From: Burkholderia cepacia ATCC 25416
GTDB lineage: Bacteria; Pseudomonadota; Gammaproteobacteria; Burkholderiales; Burkholderiaceae
Assembly (NCBI RefSeq): GCF_001411495.1
Contig: NZ_CP012981.1
Location: 3,596,001 to 3,660,000, forward strand
DNA length: 64,000 bases
Reading direction: 5' to 3'
The position numbers and the translations under genes are program-made. The notes beneath the pieces were generated by a model. The model was not told where the DNA came from. It worked only from the letters and a program-made list of their open reading frames with translations, and did not search any database. Of this stretch, positions 34,857 to 44,556 are shown in pieces (the stretch's first letter is position 1; every line of letters begins with the position of its first letter).

Positions 34857-35168
34857 CTACGCTGTGTCAGCAACCGGAATGAATATGCCCGATGGGAGTC
34901 CATCGGGGATGGCCAGCCAGTTATGTCGTCGTTGTGCGCGTGGCAATTTGGTGAACACCCGGTTCAACTTGCCACTCCTCAATCAGTGATTCACGCGCAT
35001 GGAGACCGTGTGCTACCGGCCAAAAACGCGAAGGCAAACCGCGCACCATGCAGCCGTGCTCAGTCCCATAAAGGATCGCGTTGAGCTTCCGGCGCTCGTC
35101 AGGCTCACATTGCCTAGCTTAATCGGCAGGAGATGTTCAACCCGCTTGCATTGCGCTTCGGTTAGCTC
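34857..35168 (-). pseudogene. Broken IS5-family transposase, N-terminal part
   Basis: Read across frames, the minus strand gives ELTEAQCKRVEHLLPIKLGN, then RRKLNAILYGTEHGCMVRGL with PSRF, then HTVSMRVNH and LRSGKLNRVFTKL. This is the N-terminal domain of IS5-type (IS427-like) transposases. At least two frameshifts and two in-frame TAG/TGA codons at usual tryptophan positions disable it, and the catalytic C-terminal half is missing. No clear terminal inverted repeats were found. Confidence 0.75.
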
Positions 35169-35209
35169 TCTCTAAAGCCCAATTCAAACCAGACGAGTGC
35201 GGACGCGCC

Positions 35210-35602
35210 CTAGCAAACGTCCTGCATGTTCCGCGCCAGATCGTCGAGCAGCATCCGCGCCGTCGCGACGTTGGTCGCGACCGGCACGTCGTGCACGTCG
35301 CACGCGCGCACGAGCGCGGTGATGTCGGGATCGTGCGGCTGCGCGGTCATCGGGTCGCGCAGGAACACGACGATGTCCACGCGGCCGTCCGCCAGTTCCG
35401 CGCCGATCTGCAGGTCGCCGCCGAGCGGCCCCGACAGCTTGCGCTCGACCTCCAGCCCGTGCGCGTCCGCGATGCGGCCGCCCGTCGTGCCGGTCGCGAC
35501 CAGCCGGCATTGCGCGAGCGTCGCGCGGTATTCGCCCGCGAGCGCGACGATCTCGTCCTTCTTCGCGTCGTGCGCAATCAAGGCGATGCGGGTTTTGCTC
35601 AT
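35210..35602 (-). CDS. mgsA: Methylglyoxal synthase
   Basis: Converts dihydroxyacetone phosphate to methylglyoxal and phosphate, a bypass of lower glycolysis under phosphate limitation. At 130 residues it carries [11 protein letters not shown] (7-17), the phosphate-binding TGTTGG (37-42), [11 protein letters not shown] (57-67), [14 protein letters not shown] and NVATA (111-115). The ATG at 35600-35602 gives the family N-terminus. Its 3' end abuts the transposase debris, and its last few residues may have been altered at the junction. Confidence 0.95.
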   Translation of the reverse strand: MSKTRIALIAHDAKKDEIVALAGEYRATLAQCRLVATGTTGGRIADAHGLEVERKLSGPLGGDLQIGAELADGRVDIVVFLRDPMTAQPHDPDITALVRACDVHDVPVATNVATARMLLDDLARNMQDVC

Positions 35603-35657
35603 CTCCGGTTCCTTCGTCGTTCGGTTGTTGTCGTGATCGTGATTCGGGACACGCGCG

Positions 35658-36437
35658 TCAGAACGTGCCCGGATACGCGCCGCCGTCGAGCAGCCAGTTC
35701 TGCCCGGTGATGTAGCCGGCATGCACGCTGCACAGGAACGCGCACGCCGCGCCGAACTCTGCGCGCGTGCCGAGGCGGCCGGCCGGGATCTCCTTCGTGC
35801 GCCGCGCGCGCATCTCGTCGACCGTCACGCCCTGCGCCTTCGCCGACGCGGTGAGCGTGGTCGCGATCCGGTCGGTGTCGAACAGGCCCGGCAGCAGGTT
35901 GTTGATCGTCACGCCCTGCCCCGCGACCTTGCGCGACAGCCCCGCGACGAAGCCGGTCAGCCCCGAGCGCGCGCCGTTCGACAGCGCGAGTACGTCGATC
36001 GGCGCCTTCACGGCCGAACTGGTGATGTTGACGATCCGGCCGAAGCGGCGCGCGATCATCCCGTCGAGGGTCGCGCGGATCAGCTCGATCGGCGTCAGCA
36101 TGTTCGATTCGAGCGCACGGATCCAGTCGTCGTGCGAGAAGTCGCGGAAGTCGCCGGGCGGTGGGCCGCCCGCATTCGTCACGAGAATGTCCGGCTGCGG
36201 GCACGCGGCGAGCGCGGCCGCACGCCCGTCCGGCGTCGTGATGTCGCAGGCGACCGCGGTCACCGACACGTTCGCGCCGGCGCGGATCTCCTCCGCGGTT
36301 TCCTCCAGCGTGTCGCGCGTGCGCGCGACGATCACGAGGTTCACGCCCTCCGCGGCCAGCGCTTCCGCGCAGCCGCGACCGAGCCCCTTGCTTGCCGCGC
36401 ACACGAGCGCGGTCTTTCCTTCGATGCCGAGATCCAT
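35658..36437 (-). CDS. SDR family protein lacking the Tyr-x3-Lys catalytic pair
   Basis: The 259-residue short-chain dehydrogenase fold has the cofactor motif [10 protein letters not shown] (13-22), NAGG and the catalytic-position serine in [10 protein letters not shown]. Where the Tyr-x3-Lys pair is expected, the sequence reads [12 protein letters not shown], aligning Ser for Tyr and Arg for Lys. The C-terminal LLDGGAYPG block is normal. It belongs to a divergent 3-oxoacyl-reductase-like subgroup; activity is uncertain. It is 55 bp upstream of mgsA on the same strand and divergent from upp. Confidence 0.87.
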   Translation of the reverse strand: MDLGIEGKTALVCAASKGLGRGCAEALAAEGVNLVIVARTRDTLEETAEEIRAGANVSVTAVACDITTPDGRAAALAACPQPDILVTNAGGPPPGDFRDFSHDDWIRALESNMLTPIELIRATLDGMIARRFGRIVNITSSAVKAPIDVLALSNGARSGLTGFVAGLSRKVAGQGVTINNLLPGLFDTDRIATTLTASAKAQGVTVDEMRARRTKEIPAGRLGTRAEFGAACAFLCSVHAGYITGQNWLLDGGAYPGTF

Positions 36438-36584
36438 CGTCGATTCCTTGGTGGCGACACGCGCCGGCGCGGCCCCGGCCGCTTCGGCGCCCGGACCACG
36501 GGCGGGCCAGGCGGGCGAACGGGCGGGCGCAGGCGCGCGGATTGTCGTGAGACGTCGATATTATCCGGATCATGCGGCGCGCCT

Positions 36585-36593
36585 TGGTAAAAT
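36585..36593 (+). promoter_or_regulatory. Extended -10 promoter of upp
   Basis: TTGGTAAAAT (TGG before TAAAAT, hexamer 36588-36593) lies 76 bp before the upp ATG. It has the TGn extension typical of promoters lacking a good -35. Confidence 0.42.
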
Positions 36594-36669
36594 TGCGGAC
36601 ATAAGCGCGCGGCCGGCTTGCGCCCGCCCCCGCCCCCGATCCTCTTTTGCCGCCAAGGCACCCCCCGTC

Positions 36670-37320
36670 ATGAAACAGGACAGCCGTTTCCCGAATCTCT
36701 TCATCACCGATCACCCGCTGATCCAGCACAAGCTCACGCACATGCGCGACAAGGACACGTCCACCCGCACGTTCCGCGAGCTGCTGCGCGAAATCACGCT
36801 GCTGATGGGTTACGAGATCACCCGCAACCTGCCGATTACCACCAAGCGGGTCGAAACCCCGCTCGTCGAGGTCGACGCGCCGGTGATCGCGGGCAAGAAA
36901 CTGGCGATCGTGCCGGTGCTGCGCGCGGGCATCGGGATGTCGGACGGCCTGCTCGACCTGGTGCCCTCCGCGCGCGTCGGCCATATCGGCGTGTACCGCG
37001 CCGACGACCATCGCCCGGTCGAATACCTGGTACGCCTGCCGGATCTGGAAGACCGCATCTTCATCCTGTGCGACCCGATGGTCGCGACCGGCTACTCGGC
37101 CGTGCACGCGGTCGACGTGCTGAAACGCCGCAACGTGCCGGCCGCGAACATCATGTTCGTCGCACTGGTGGCCGCGCCCGAAGGCGTGCAGGTGTTCCAG
37201 GACGCGCACCCCGACGTGAAGCTGTTCGTCGCGTCGCTCGATTCGCACCTGAACGAGCACGCGTACATCGTGCCCGGCCTGGGCGACGCGGGCGACCGCC
37301 TGTTCGGCACCAAGAACTGA
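36670..37320 (+). CDS. upp: Uracil phosphoribosyltransferase
   Basis: Salvages uracil to UMP with PRPP. The 216-residue type I PRTase has [18 protein letters not shown] near the N-terminus and [17 protein letters not shown]. The PRPP loop is [11 protein letters not shown], and the C-terminal uracil-binding end is [18 protein letters not shown]. The ATG at 36670 gives the standard [21 protein letters not shown] start. Single-gene unit. Confidence 0.97.
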   Translation: MKQDSRFPNLFITDHPLIQHKLTHMRDKDTSTRTFRELLREITLLMGYEITRNLPITTKRVETPLVEVDAPVIAGKKLAIVPVLRAGIGMSDGLLDLVPSARVGHIGVYRADDHRPVEYLVRLPDLEDRIFILCDPMVATGYSAVHAVDVLKRRNVPAANIMFVALVAAPEGVQVFQDAHPDVKLFVASLDSHLNEHAYIVPGLGDAGDRLFGTKN

Positions 37321-37414
37321 GCCCCGGCACGGCCGCGCGGCGCGCGGCCCGGCTCGCGGCGGCCCACCCGGCCGTTCGGCCATGCGCGGCGGCCCCGATC
37401 CGGCGGTCGCCGCG

Positions 37415-37423
37415 TGATAAAAT
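37415..37423 (+). promoter_or_regulatory. Extended -10 promoter of the yebC-type gene
   Basis: TGATAAAAT (TGn plus TAAAAT, hexamer 37418-37423) lies 115 bp upstream of the yebC-type start. No clear -35. Confidence 0.42.
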
Positions 37424-37537
37424 CCCGATCCACTCGACACGCGCGGCCCCGCGGCTTCATGCCCGCCGACACGGCCGCCGACTCAACGACACATTGAAAC
37501 AATCGCCCGCGCTGCGCGCCCGGGCACGGAGAAAGGT

Positions 37538-38266
37538 ATGGCTGGTCATTCGAAATGGGCCAACATCAAGCATAAGAAGGCAGCGGCCGACGCGAAGCGC
37601 GGCAAGATCTGGACCCGCCTGATCAAGGAAATCCAGGTCGCGGCGCGCCTCGGCGGCGGCGACGTCAACTCGAACCCGCGCCTGCGTCTGGCGGTCGACA
37701 AGGCGGCCGACGCGAACATGCCGAAGGACAACGTCAAGCGCGCGATCGATCGCGGCGTCGGCGGCGCGGACGGCGCGAACTACGAGGAAATCCGTTACGA
37801 AGGCTACGGCATCAGCGGCGCGGCGATCATCGTCGACACGCTGACCGACAACCGCACCCGCACGGTCGCGGAAGTCCGCCACGCGTTCTCGAAGTTCGGC
37901 GGCAACATGGGCACCGACGGCTCGGTCGCGTTCATGTTCGATCACGTCGGCCAGTTCCTGTTCGCCCCCGGCACGTCGGAAGACGCGCTGATGGAAGCCG
38001 CGCTCGAAGCCGGCGCGAACGACGTGAACACGAACGACGACGGCTCGATCGAAGTGCTGTGCGACTGGCAGGCATTCTCGGCGGTGAAGGACGCGCTCGA
38101 AGCCGGCGGCTTCAAGGCCGAACTCGCCGAAGTGACGATGAAGCCGCAGAACGAAGTCGAATTCACCGGCGACGACGCAGCGAAGATGCAGAAGCTCCTG
38201 GACGCGCTCGAGAACCTCGACGACGTGCAGGACGTGTATACGAACGCCGTCATCGTCGAGGAATGA
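37538..38266 (+). CDS. yebC: YebC/PmpR family protein
   Basis: The 242-residue, three-domain protein has the hallmark N-terminus [21 protein letters not shown], then [11 protein letters not shown] and the [14 protein letters not shown] block. Members bind DNA as regulators (PmpR), and some act on ribosomes stalled at proline stretches. It stands before purD, separated by a probable terminator. Which of the two activities applies cannot be told from sequence. Confidence 0.95.
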   Translation: MAGHSKWANIKHKKAAADAKRGKIWTRLIKEIQVAARLGGGDVNSNPRLRLAVDKAADANMPKDNVKRAIDRGVGGADGANYEEIRYEGYGISGAAIIVDTLTDNRTRTVAEVRHAFSKFGGNMGTDGSVAFMFDHVGQFLFAPGTSEDALMEAALEAGANDVNTNDDGSIEVLCDWQAFSAVKDALEAGGFKAELAEVTMKPQNEVEFTGDDAAKMQKLLDALENLDDVQDVYTNAVIVEE

Positions 38267-38313
38267 GATGCCGGCCGCCGCGCACGCGTTGCGGCGGCGG
38301 CCCGATCGAATCC

Positions 38314-38353
38314 GCGGCCGGCGCGCCTGAGCGTGCCGGCCGCCCTGTTTTCT
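38314..38353 (+). terminator. Probable terminator after the yebC-type gene
   Basis: GCGGCCGGC (38314-38322) pairs with GCCGGCCGC (38335-38343), followed by CCTGTTTTCT. It lies 48 bp after the stop codon and 18 bp before purD. Confidence 0.55.
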
Positions 38354-38370
38354 AGTCTGCGGGGAATCCC

Positions 38371-39648
38371 ATGAAACTACTCGTCGTCGGTTCCGGCGGC
38401 CGCGAACATGCGCTGGCGTGGAAGCTCGCGCAGTCGCCGCGCGTCCAGATGGTCTACGTCGCGCCCGGCAATGGCGGCACGGCACAGGACGAGCGTCTGA
38501 AGAACGTCGACATCACGGCGCTCGACGAACTCGCCGATTTCGCGGAAAGCGAAGGCGTCGCGTTCACGCTCGTCGGGCCGGAAGCGCCGCTCGCGGCCGG
38601 TATCGTCAACCTGTTCCGCGCACGCGGCCTGAAGGTCTTCGGCCCGACCCGCGAAGCCGCGCAGCTCGAAAGCTCGAAGGATTTCGCGAAGGCGTTCATG
38701 AAGCGCCACGGCATCCCGACCGCCGAGTACGAAACGTTCTCCGACGTGGCCGCCGCGCACGCGTACATCGACGCGAAGGGTGCCCCGATCGTCGTGAAGG
38801 CCGACGGCCTCGCGGCCGGCAAGGGTGTCGTCGTCGCGATGACGCTGGAAGAAGCGCATCAGGCCGTCGACATGATGCTGTCGGGCAACAAGCTGGGCGA
38901 CGCCGGCGCGCGCGTCGTGATCGAGGAATTCCTCGACGGCGAGGAAGCCAGCTTCATCGTGATGGTCGACGGCAAGCACGCGCTGGCGCTGGCTTCCAGC
39001 CAGGACCACAAGCGCCTGCTCGACGAGGATCGCGGCCCGAACACCGGCGGCATGGGCGCGTATTCGCCCGCGCCGATCGTCACGCCGCAGATGCACGCAC
39101 GCGTGATGCGCGAGATCATCATGCCGACCGTGCGCGGGATGGAGAAGGACGGCATCCGCTTCACGGGCTTCCTGTATGCGGGCCTGATGATCGACAAGGA
39201 AGGCAATCCGCGCACGCTCGAGTTCAACTGCCGGATGGGCGACCCGGAAACGCAGCCGATCATGGCGCGCCTGAAGAGCGATTTCTCGAAGGTCGTCGAG
39301 CAGGCGATCGCGGGTACGCTCGACACGGTCGAGCTCGACTGGGACCGCCGCACCGCGCTCGGCGTCGTGCTGGCCGCGCACGGTTATCCGGACGCGCCGC
39401 GCAAGGGCGACCGCATCAACGGGATCCCGGCCGAGACCGAACAGGCGGTCACGTTCCATGCGGGCACGACGCTCGACGGCGACAAGCTGACGACGTCCGG
39501 CGGCCGCGTGCTGTGCGTGGTCGGCCTCGCCGATTCGGTGCGCGAAGCGCAGCAGCATGCGTACGACACGATCAACCAGATCAATTTCGAAGGCATGCAG
39601 TACCGCCGCGACATCGGCTTCCGCGCGCTCAACCGCAAGAGCGCGTAA
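38371..39648 (+). CDS. purD: Phosphoribosylamine--glycine ligase (GAR synthetase)
   Basis: Second step of purine synthesis: joins phosphoribosylamine and glycine using ATP. The 425-residue ATP-grasp enzyme has the N-terminal GSGGREHALAWKL motif (7-19). ATP-grasp signatures are VKADGLAAGKGV and MGAYSPAP, and the metal-binding block is EFNCRMGDPETQ. Start at ATG 38371, usual length. It is followed by a GC-rich gap before hemF containing an inverted repeat TGCCGGG/CCCGGCA and a T6 run (39691-39729), which may weakly terminate purD. Confidence 0.97.
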   Translation: MKLLVVGSGGREHALAWKLAQSPRVQMVYVAPGNGGTAQDERLKNVDITALDELADFAESEGVAFTLVGPEAPLAAGIVNLFRARGLKVFGPTREAAQLESSKDFAKAFMKRHGIPTAEYETFSDVAAAHAYIDAKGAPIVVKADGLAAGKGVVVAMTLEEAHQAVDMMLSGNKLGDAGARVVIEEFLDGEEASFIVMVDGKHALALASSQDHKRLLDEDRGPNTGGMGAYSPAPIVTPQMHARVMREIIMPTVRGMEKDGIRFTGFLYAGLMIDKEGNPRTLEFNCRMGDPETQPIMARLKSDFSKVVEQAIAGTLDTVELDWDRRTALGVVLAAHGYPDAPRKGDRINGIPAETEQAVTFHAGTTLDGDKLTTSGGRVLCVVGLADSVREAQQHAYDTINQINFEGMQYRRDIGFRALNRKSA

Positions 39649-39766
39649 CGTTGCAACCGCCGCCCCGCCCTCGCGCGGCGGCGGGTCCTCTGCCGGGGTT
39701 CGATAGAATGCCCGGCAGATGCCTTTTTTACGGCCCCCGCTTCGCACGGGGGCACCCAGTCCAGAC

Positions 39767-40687
39767 ATGACCGATTCGACCTACGACGTGACGCGCGTGC
39801 GCACGTACCTCCAGGGCCTGCAGACACGCATCGCCGACGCGCTCGGCGCGCTCGACGGCACGCCGCTCGCGACCGATGCGTGGCAGCGCGGGCCGCAAGA
39901 GCGCCTGCGCGGCGGCGGCTGCACGCGGATTCTCGAAGGCGGCCGCGTGTTCGAGCGCGCGGGGATCGGTTTTTCCGACGTCGCGGGCGACGCGCTGCCG
40001 CCGTCGGCGAGCGCCGCGCGTCCGCAGCTGGCCGGCCGCGGCTTCGAGGCGCTCGGCGTGTCGCTGGTGCTGCACCCGCGCAATCCGTACTGCCCGACCG
40101 TGCACATGAACGTGCGGATGCTGATCGCGACGAAACCCGGCGAGGCGCCGGTCTTCTGGTTCGGCGGCGGGATGGATCTGACACCGGTTTATCCGTTCGA
40201 GGACGACGCGCGGCATTTCCACCAGACCTGCAAGGACGCGCTCGATCCGTTCGGCGCCGAGCTTTATCCGCGTTTCAAGGCGTGGTGCGACGAGTATTTC
40301 TTCCTGAAGCACCGCAACGAGACGCGCGGTGTCGGCGGGATCTTCTTCGACGATTTCTCCGAGCCCGGATTCGAACGCTCGTTTGAGATGATGCAAGGCG
40401 TCGGCGACGCGTTCCTGAACGCCTACCTGCCGATCGTCGAGCGTCGTGCCACGCTGCCATACGGCGAGCGCGAACGCGACTTCCAGGCTTACCGGCGCGG
40501 CCGCTACGTCGAATTCAACCTCGTGTTCGACCGCGGCACGCTGTTCGGCCTGCAAAGCGGCGGCCGGACCGAATCGATCCTGATGTCGATGCCGCCGGTC
40601 GCGAACTGGCGCTACAACTGGCAGCCCGAGCCGGGCTCGCCGGAAGCGCGCCTGAGCGAGTTCCTCGTGCCGCGCGACTGGGTCTGA
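39767..40687 (+). CDS. hemF: Oxygen-dependent coproporphyrinogen III oxidase
   Basis: Aerobic haem-synthesis enzyme converting coproporphyrinogen III to protoporphyrinogen IX. Its 306 residues include [40 protein letters not shown] (conserved His and Arg), [31 protein letters not shown] and the C-terminal RDW. The ATG at 39767 gives the family start; the frame extends 16 codons further up without conservation. Likely co-transcribed with nadD and the genes below. Confidence 0.96.
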   Translation: MTDSTYDVTRVRTYLQGLQTRIADALGALDGTPLATDAWQRGPQERLRGGGCTRILEGGRVFERAGIGFSDVAGDALPPSASAARPQLAGRGFEALGVSLVLHPRNPYCPTVHMNVRMLIATKPGEAPVFWFGGGMDLTPVYPFEDDARHFHQTCKDALDPFGAELYPRFKAWCDEYFFLKHRNETRGVGGIFFDDFSEPGFERSFEMMQGVGDAFLNAYLPIVERRATLPYGERERDFQAYRRGRYVEFNLVFDRGTLFGLQSGGRTESILMSMPPVANWRYNWQPEPGSPEARLSEFLVPRDWV

Positions 40688-40728
40688 GCCCGCCGCGCCC
40701 CGCCGCCCCAAGAACAGGACACGTTTTT

Positions 40729-41430
40729 CTGGACACCATCGCCCGCCCCGCCCCGCTGCCGCGTCGTATCGGCCTGCTGGGCGGCACTTTCGACCCGATC
40801 CACGACGGCCATCTCGCGCTCGCGCGCCGGTTCGCCGGGCTGCTCGGCCTGACCGAACTCGTGCTGCTGCCCGCCGGGCAGCCGTACCAGAAACGCGACG
40901 TGTCGGCCGCCGAGCATCGGCTCGCGATGACCCGCGCGGCCGCCGGCTCGCTGTCCCTGCCGGGCGTGACCGTGACCGTCGCCACCGACGAGATCGAGCA
41001 CGCCGGCCCGACCTACACGGTCGAGACGCTCGCGCGCTGGCGCGCGCGGATCGGCCCGGACGCGTCGCTGTCGCTGCTGATCGGCGCCGACCAGCTCGTG
41101 CGCCTCGACACGTGGCGCGACTGGCGCACGCTGTTCGACTACGCGCACATCTGCGTGTCGACGCGCCCGGGCTTCGATCTCGGCGCGGCGCCGCCGGACG
41201 TCGCGCGGGAAATCGCAGCGCGGCAGGCCGGCGCCGACGTGCTGAAGGCCACGCCGGGCGGGCACCTGCTGATCGATACGACCCTTTCGTTCGACATCGC
41301 CGCGACCGACATCCGCGCACACCTGCGCGAATGCATCGCGCGCCATGCGCAAATGCCCGACGCATCGGCCGAGCATGTGCCGGCCGCCGTATGGGCCTAT
41401 ATTCTTCAACATCGCCTCTACCATTCCTGA
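40729..41430 (+). CDS. nadD: Nicotinate-nucleotide adenylyltransferase, probable CTG start
   Basis: Adenylates nicotinate mononucleotide in NAD synthesis. The 233-residue enzyme has the nucleotidyl-transferase signature [12 protein letters not shown] (18-29), [11 protein letters not shown] and the C-terminal [13 protein letters not shown] (the (I/S)xxTxxR-type motif). No ATG, GTG or TTG lies in frame before the signature. CTG at 40729, with AGGA nine bases upstream (40716-40719), gives [10 protein letters not shown] as the N-terminus and is the best start. The next ATG, at 40861, would delete the active site. Confidence 0.9.
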   Translation: MDTIARPAPLPRRIGLLGGTFDPIHDGHLALARRFAGLLGLTELVLLPAGQPYQKRDVSAAEHRLAMTRAAAGSLSLPGVTVTVATDEIEHAGPTYTVETLARWRARIGPDASLSLLIGADQLVRLDTWRDWRTLFDYAHICVSTRPGFDLGAAPPDVAREIAARQAGADVLKATPGGHLLIDTTLSFDIAATDIRAHLRECIARHAQMPDASAEHVPAAVWAYILQHRLYHS

Positions 41431-41434
41431 ATCC

Positions 41435-41881
41435 ATGGATATTCGCAAACTGCAGCGCGTGATCGTCGACGCCCTCGAAGACGTCAAGGCGCAAGACATC
41501 AAGGTGTTCAACACCAGCCACCTGACCGAACTGTTCGACCGCGTGGTCGTCGCTTCGGGCACCTCCAACCGCCAGACCAAGGCCCTCGCGTCGAGCGTGC
41601 GTGACAAGGTCAAGGAAGCCGGCGGCGACATCGTCAGCTCCGAAGGCGAAGACACCGGCGAATGGGTGCTCGTCGACTGCGGCGACGCGGTCGTGCACAT
41701 CCTGCAGCCGGCCCTGCGCCAGTACTACAACCTCGAGGAAATCTGGGGCGACAAGCCCGTGCGGATGAAGCTCGGCGGCGGCAAGGGGAACGGCTTCGCC
41801 ACGGCCAGCGAAGGCGACGAGGACGAGGAAGAAGCCGCGCCCGCACGCCCGGCGCGCAAGACGGCCGCCCGCCGCCGTTGA
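41435..41881 (+). CDS. rsfS: Ribosomal silencing factor RsfS
   Basis: Binds ribosomal protein uL14 and blocks subunit joining in starvation. The 148 residues contain the conserved core ([57 protein letters not shown]), followed by an acidic/basic low-complexity tail of about 30. The start is 4 bp after the nadD stop, so the pair is probably co-translated. Confidence 0.95.
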   Translation: MDIRKLQRVIVDALEDVKAQDIKVFNTSHLTELFDRVVVASGTSNRQTKALASSVRDKVKEAGGDIVSSEGEDTGEWVLVDCGDAVVHILQPALRQYYNLEEIWGDKPVRMKLGGGKGNGFATASEGDEDEEEAAPARPARKTAARRR

Positions 41882-41906
41882 GCCCCGAGTCGTTACGCGT
41901 CTCCCG

Positions 41907-42377
41907 ATGAAGCTTTTCATTCTTGCGGTCGGCCACAAGATGCCGGGCTGGATCGCGTCCGGCTTCGACGAATACACGAAGCGGATGCCGCCGGAACTGC
42001 GCATCGAGTTGCGCGAGATCAAGCCCGAACTGCGTTCGGGCGGCCGCAGCGCCGAGAGCGTGATGGCGGCCGAGCGGCAGAAGATCGAGGCCGCGTTGCC
42101 GAAGGGCGCGCGCCTCGTCGCGCTCGACGAGCGCGGCCGCGACTGGACCACGATGCAGCTCGCGCAGGCGCTGCCCGGCTGGCAGCAGGACGGCCGCGAC
42201 GTCGCGTTCGTGATCGGCGGTGCCGACGGGCTCGATCCGGAACTGAAAGCGCGTGCCGACGTGCTGCTGCGCATCTCGAGCATGACGCTGCCGCACGGGA
42301 TGGTGCGCGTGCTGCTCGCCGAACAGCTTTACCGGGCGTGGAGCATCACGCAGAATCACCCCTACCACCGCGCATGA
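41907..42377 (+). CDS. rlmH: 23S rRNA pseudouridine-1915 N3-methyltransferase
   Basis: SPOUT-type SAM methyltransferase acting on 70S ribosomes. The 156 residues show the RlmH landmarks [39 protein letters not shown] (SAM knot), and the C-terminal [19 protein letters not shown] tail that reaches the substrate. It follows rsfS by 25 bp. Confidence 0.97.
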   Translation: MKLFILAVGHKMPGWIASGFDEYTKRMPPELRIELREIKPELRSGGRSAESVMAAERQKIEAALPKGARLVALDERGRDWTTMQLAQALPGWQQDGRDVAFVIGGADGLDPELKARADVLLRISSMTLPHGMVRVLLAEQLYRAWSITQNHPYHRA

Positions 42378-42428
42378 CGTGTCGTCCTCGAGACGCGCGC
42401 CTCGCGCGCTCACCGAGATAACGACACC

Positions 42429-43061
42429 ATGCCGTCCAGCACGTCCCCCGCACTTTTCCCGACCCTTTACCTCGCTTCACAAAGCCCGCGCCGCCAGGAG
42501 CTGCTGCAGCAGATCGGCGTACGCTTCGAGCTGCTGCTGCCGCGCCCCGACGAGGACGCCGAAGCGCTCGAGGCCGAACTGCCCGGCGAAGCCGCCGATG
42601 CCTACGTGCGGCGCGTGACCGTCGCCAAGGCCGAGGCCGCGCGTGCGCGCCTCGTCGCGAGCGGCAAGCCGGCTTCGCCGGTGCTGGTCGCCGATACGAC
42701 CGTCACGATCGACGGCGCGATCCTCGGCAAGCCGGCCGACGCCGACGACGCGCTCGCGATGCTCACCCGCCTCGCGGGCCGCGAACACGAAGTGCTGACG
42801 GCCGTCGCCGTGATCGATGCCGACGGCCAACTGCTGCCGCCCGCGCTGTCGCGCTCGTCGGTGCGCTTCGCGGCCGCGTCGCGCGATGCGTATGCACGCT
42901 ACGTCGAATCGGGCGAGCCGTTCGGCAAGGCCGGCGCGTACGCGATCCAGGGGCGCGCCGCCGAGTTCATCGAGCGAATCGACGGTTCCCATTCAGGTAT
43001 CATGGGTCTGCCCCTTTTTGAGACCGCGGCGCTGTTGCGCGCCGCGCGTGTCGCCTTCTGA
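42429..43061 (+). CDS. maf: Maf family nucleotide pyrophosphatase
   Basis: House-cleaning enzyme that hydrolyses non-canonical or modified nucleoside triphosphates. Its 210 residues include [16 protein letters not shown] near the N-terminus, [24 protein letters not shown], the [31 protein letters not shown] block, and the conserved Glu/Asp/Lys positions. It lies between rlmH and rng, a common betaproteobacterial order. dTTP/UTP versus m7GTP preference cannot be decided safely. Confidence 0.95.
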   Translation: MPSSTSPALFPTLYLASQSPRRQELLQQIGVRFELLLPRPDEDAEALEAELPGEAADAYVRRVTVAKAEAARARLVASGKPASPVLVADTTVTIDGAILGKPADADDALAMLTRLAGREHEVLTAVAVIDADGQLLPPALSRSSVRFAAASRDAYARYVESGEPFGKAGAYAIQGRAAEFIERIDGSHSGIMGLPLFETAALLRAARVAF

Positions 43062-43069
43062 ATCCCACC

Positions 43070-44539
43070 ATGAACGAAGAAATCCTGATCAACCTCACGC
43101 CGCAGGAAACGCGGGTCGCACTCGTCCAGCAAGGCGCGGTGCAGGAGCTTCACGTCGAGCGCACGCTGTCGCGCGGGCGGGTCGGCAACATCTATCTCGG
43201 CAAGGTCGTGCGCGTGCTGCCCGGCATGCAGTCGGCATTCATCGACATCGGCCTCGAGCGCGCGGCGTTCCTGCACGTCGCCGACATCTGGCATCCGCGC
43301 CTCGCGGGCGAGCCGCAGTCGGGCACGCCGCACCAGCCGATCGAAAAGACCGTGTTCGAGGGCCAGACGCTGATGGTCCAGGTGATCAAGGATCCGATCG
43401 GCACGAAAGGCGCCCGGCTGTCGACGCAGGTCAGCATCGCGGGCCGCACGCTCGTCTACCTGCCGCAGGAGCCGCATATCGGCATCTCGCAGAAGATCGA
43501 GAGCGAGGCCGAGCGCGAAGCCGTGCGTGCGCGGCTGACCGCCGTGATCCCGCCGGACGAGAAAGGCGGCTACATCGTGCGCACGATCGCCGAGGATGCG
43601 ACCTCCGACGAACTCGCCGGCGACGTCACGTACCTGCGCAAGACGTGGGCGACGATCGTCGGGCAGGCGCAGCGGCTGCCGGCGACGAGCCTGCTGTACC
43701 AGGATCTCGACCTCGCGCAGCGCGTGCTGCGCGATTTCGCGAACGACGACACGACGCGCATCCAGGTCGATTCGCGCGAGACCTACCAGCGCCTGTCCGA
43801 ATTCGCGGCCGAGTTCACGCCGGCCGTGAGCCCGAAGCTGCACCACTACACGGGTGAACGGCCGCTGTTCGACCTGTACAACATCGAGACGGAGATCCAG
43901 CGCGCACTGTCGCGCCGTGTCGACCTGAAGTCGGGCGGCTACCTGATGATCGACCAGACCGAGGCGATGACGACGATCGACGTGAACACGGGCGGTTACG
44001 TCGGTGCGCGCAACTTCGACGACACGATCTTCAAGACCAACCTCGAGGCCGCGCACACGATCGCGCGGCAGCTGCGGCTGCGCAACCTCGGCGGGATCAT
44101 CATCATCGACTTCATCGACATGGAGAACGCCGAGCATCGCGACGCGGTGCTGTCCGAGCTGAAGAAGGCGCTGTCGCGAGATCGTACGCGCGTGACGGTC
44201 AACGGCTTCTCGCAGCTCGGGCTCGTCGAGATGACGCGCAAGCGCACGCGCGAATCGCTCGCGCACGTGCTGTGCGAACCGTGCCCGACCTGCCAGGGCA
44301 AGGGCCAGGTGAAAACGTCACGTACCGTGTGCTACGACATCCTGCGCGAAATCCTGCGTGAGTCACGGCAATTCAACCCGCGCGAATTCCGCGTGATCGC
44401 CGCGCAGCAGGTGATCGACCTGTTCCTCGATGAGGAATCGCAACATCTCGCGATGCTGATCGACTTCATCGGCAAGCCGGTGTCGCTGCAGGTGGAGTCG
44501 AATTTGAGCCAGGAGCAATACGACATCGTGCTGATGTAA
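43070..44539 (+). CDS. rng: Ribonuclease G
   Basis: Endoribonuclease for 5' processing of 16S rRNA and turnover of some mRNAs. The 489 residues comprise an S1 domain (about 35-125, GRVGNIYLGKVVRVLPGMQS) and an RNase E/G catalytic core with DVNTGGYVG and IIIDFIDM, whose aspartates bind Mg. The zinc-link CEPCPTCQGKG is followed by a small C-terminal domain. It lacks the long scaffold tail of RNase E. Start 8 bp after maf. Only 17 bp separate it from the convergent DUF1493 gene. Confidence 0.96.
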   Translation: MNEEILINLTPQETRVALVQQGAVQELHVERTLSRGRVGNIYLGKVVRVLPGMQSAFIDIGLERAAFLHVADIWHPRLAGEPQSGTPHQPIEKTVFEGQTLMVQVIKDPIGTKGARLSTQVSIAGRTLVYLPQEPHIGISQKIESEAEREAVRARLTAVIPPDEKGGYIVRTIAEDATSDELAGDVTYLRKTWATIVGQAQRLPATSLLYQDLDLAQRVLRDFANDDTTRIQVDSRETYQRLSEFAAEFTPAVSPKLHHYTGERPLFDLYNIETEIQRALSRRVDLKSGGYLMIDQTEAMTTIDVNTGGYVGARNFDDTIFKTNLEAAHTIARQLRLRNLGGIIIIDFIDMENAEHRDAVLSELKKALSRDRTRVTVNGFSQLGLVEMTRKRTRESLAHVLCEPCPTCQGKGQVKTSRTVCYDILREILRESRQFNPREFRVIAAQQVIDLFLDEESQHLAMLIDFIGKPVSLQVESNLSQEQYDIVLM

Positions 44540-44556
44540 CGGCCGTTCGAGTCCGG

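Noticed and set aside
34692..35084. Plus-strand 130-codon frame in the debris region
   Set aside because: It lies opposite the transposase remnant, has no family features and low-complexity character; better explained as a shadow of the decayed transposase.
30817..35209. Prophage or complete type VI gene cluster
   Set aside because: No integrase, structural, tail, ClpV, VgrG or PAAR gene is present; only one effector-like gene, its partner and transposase debris.
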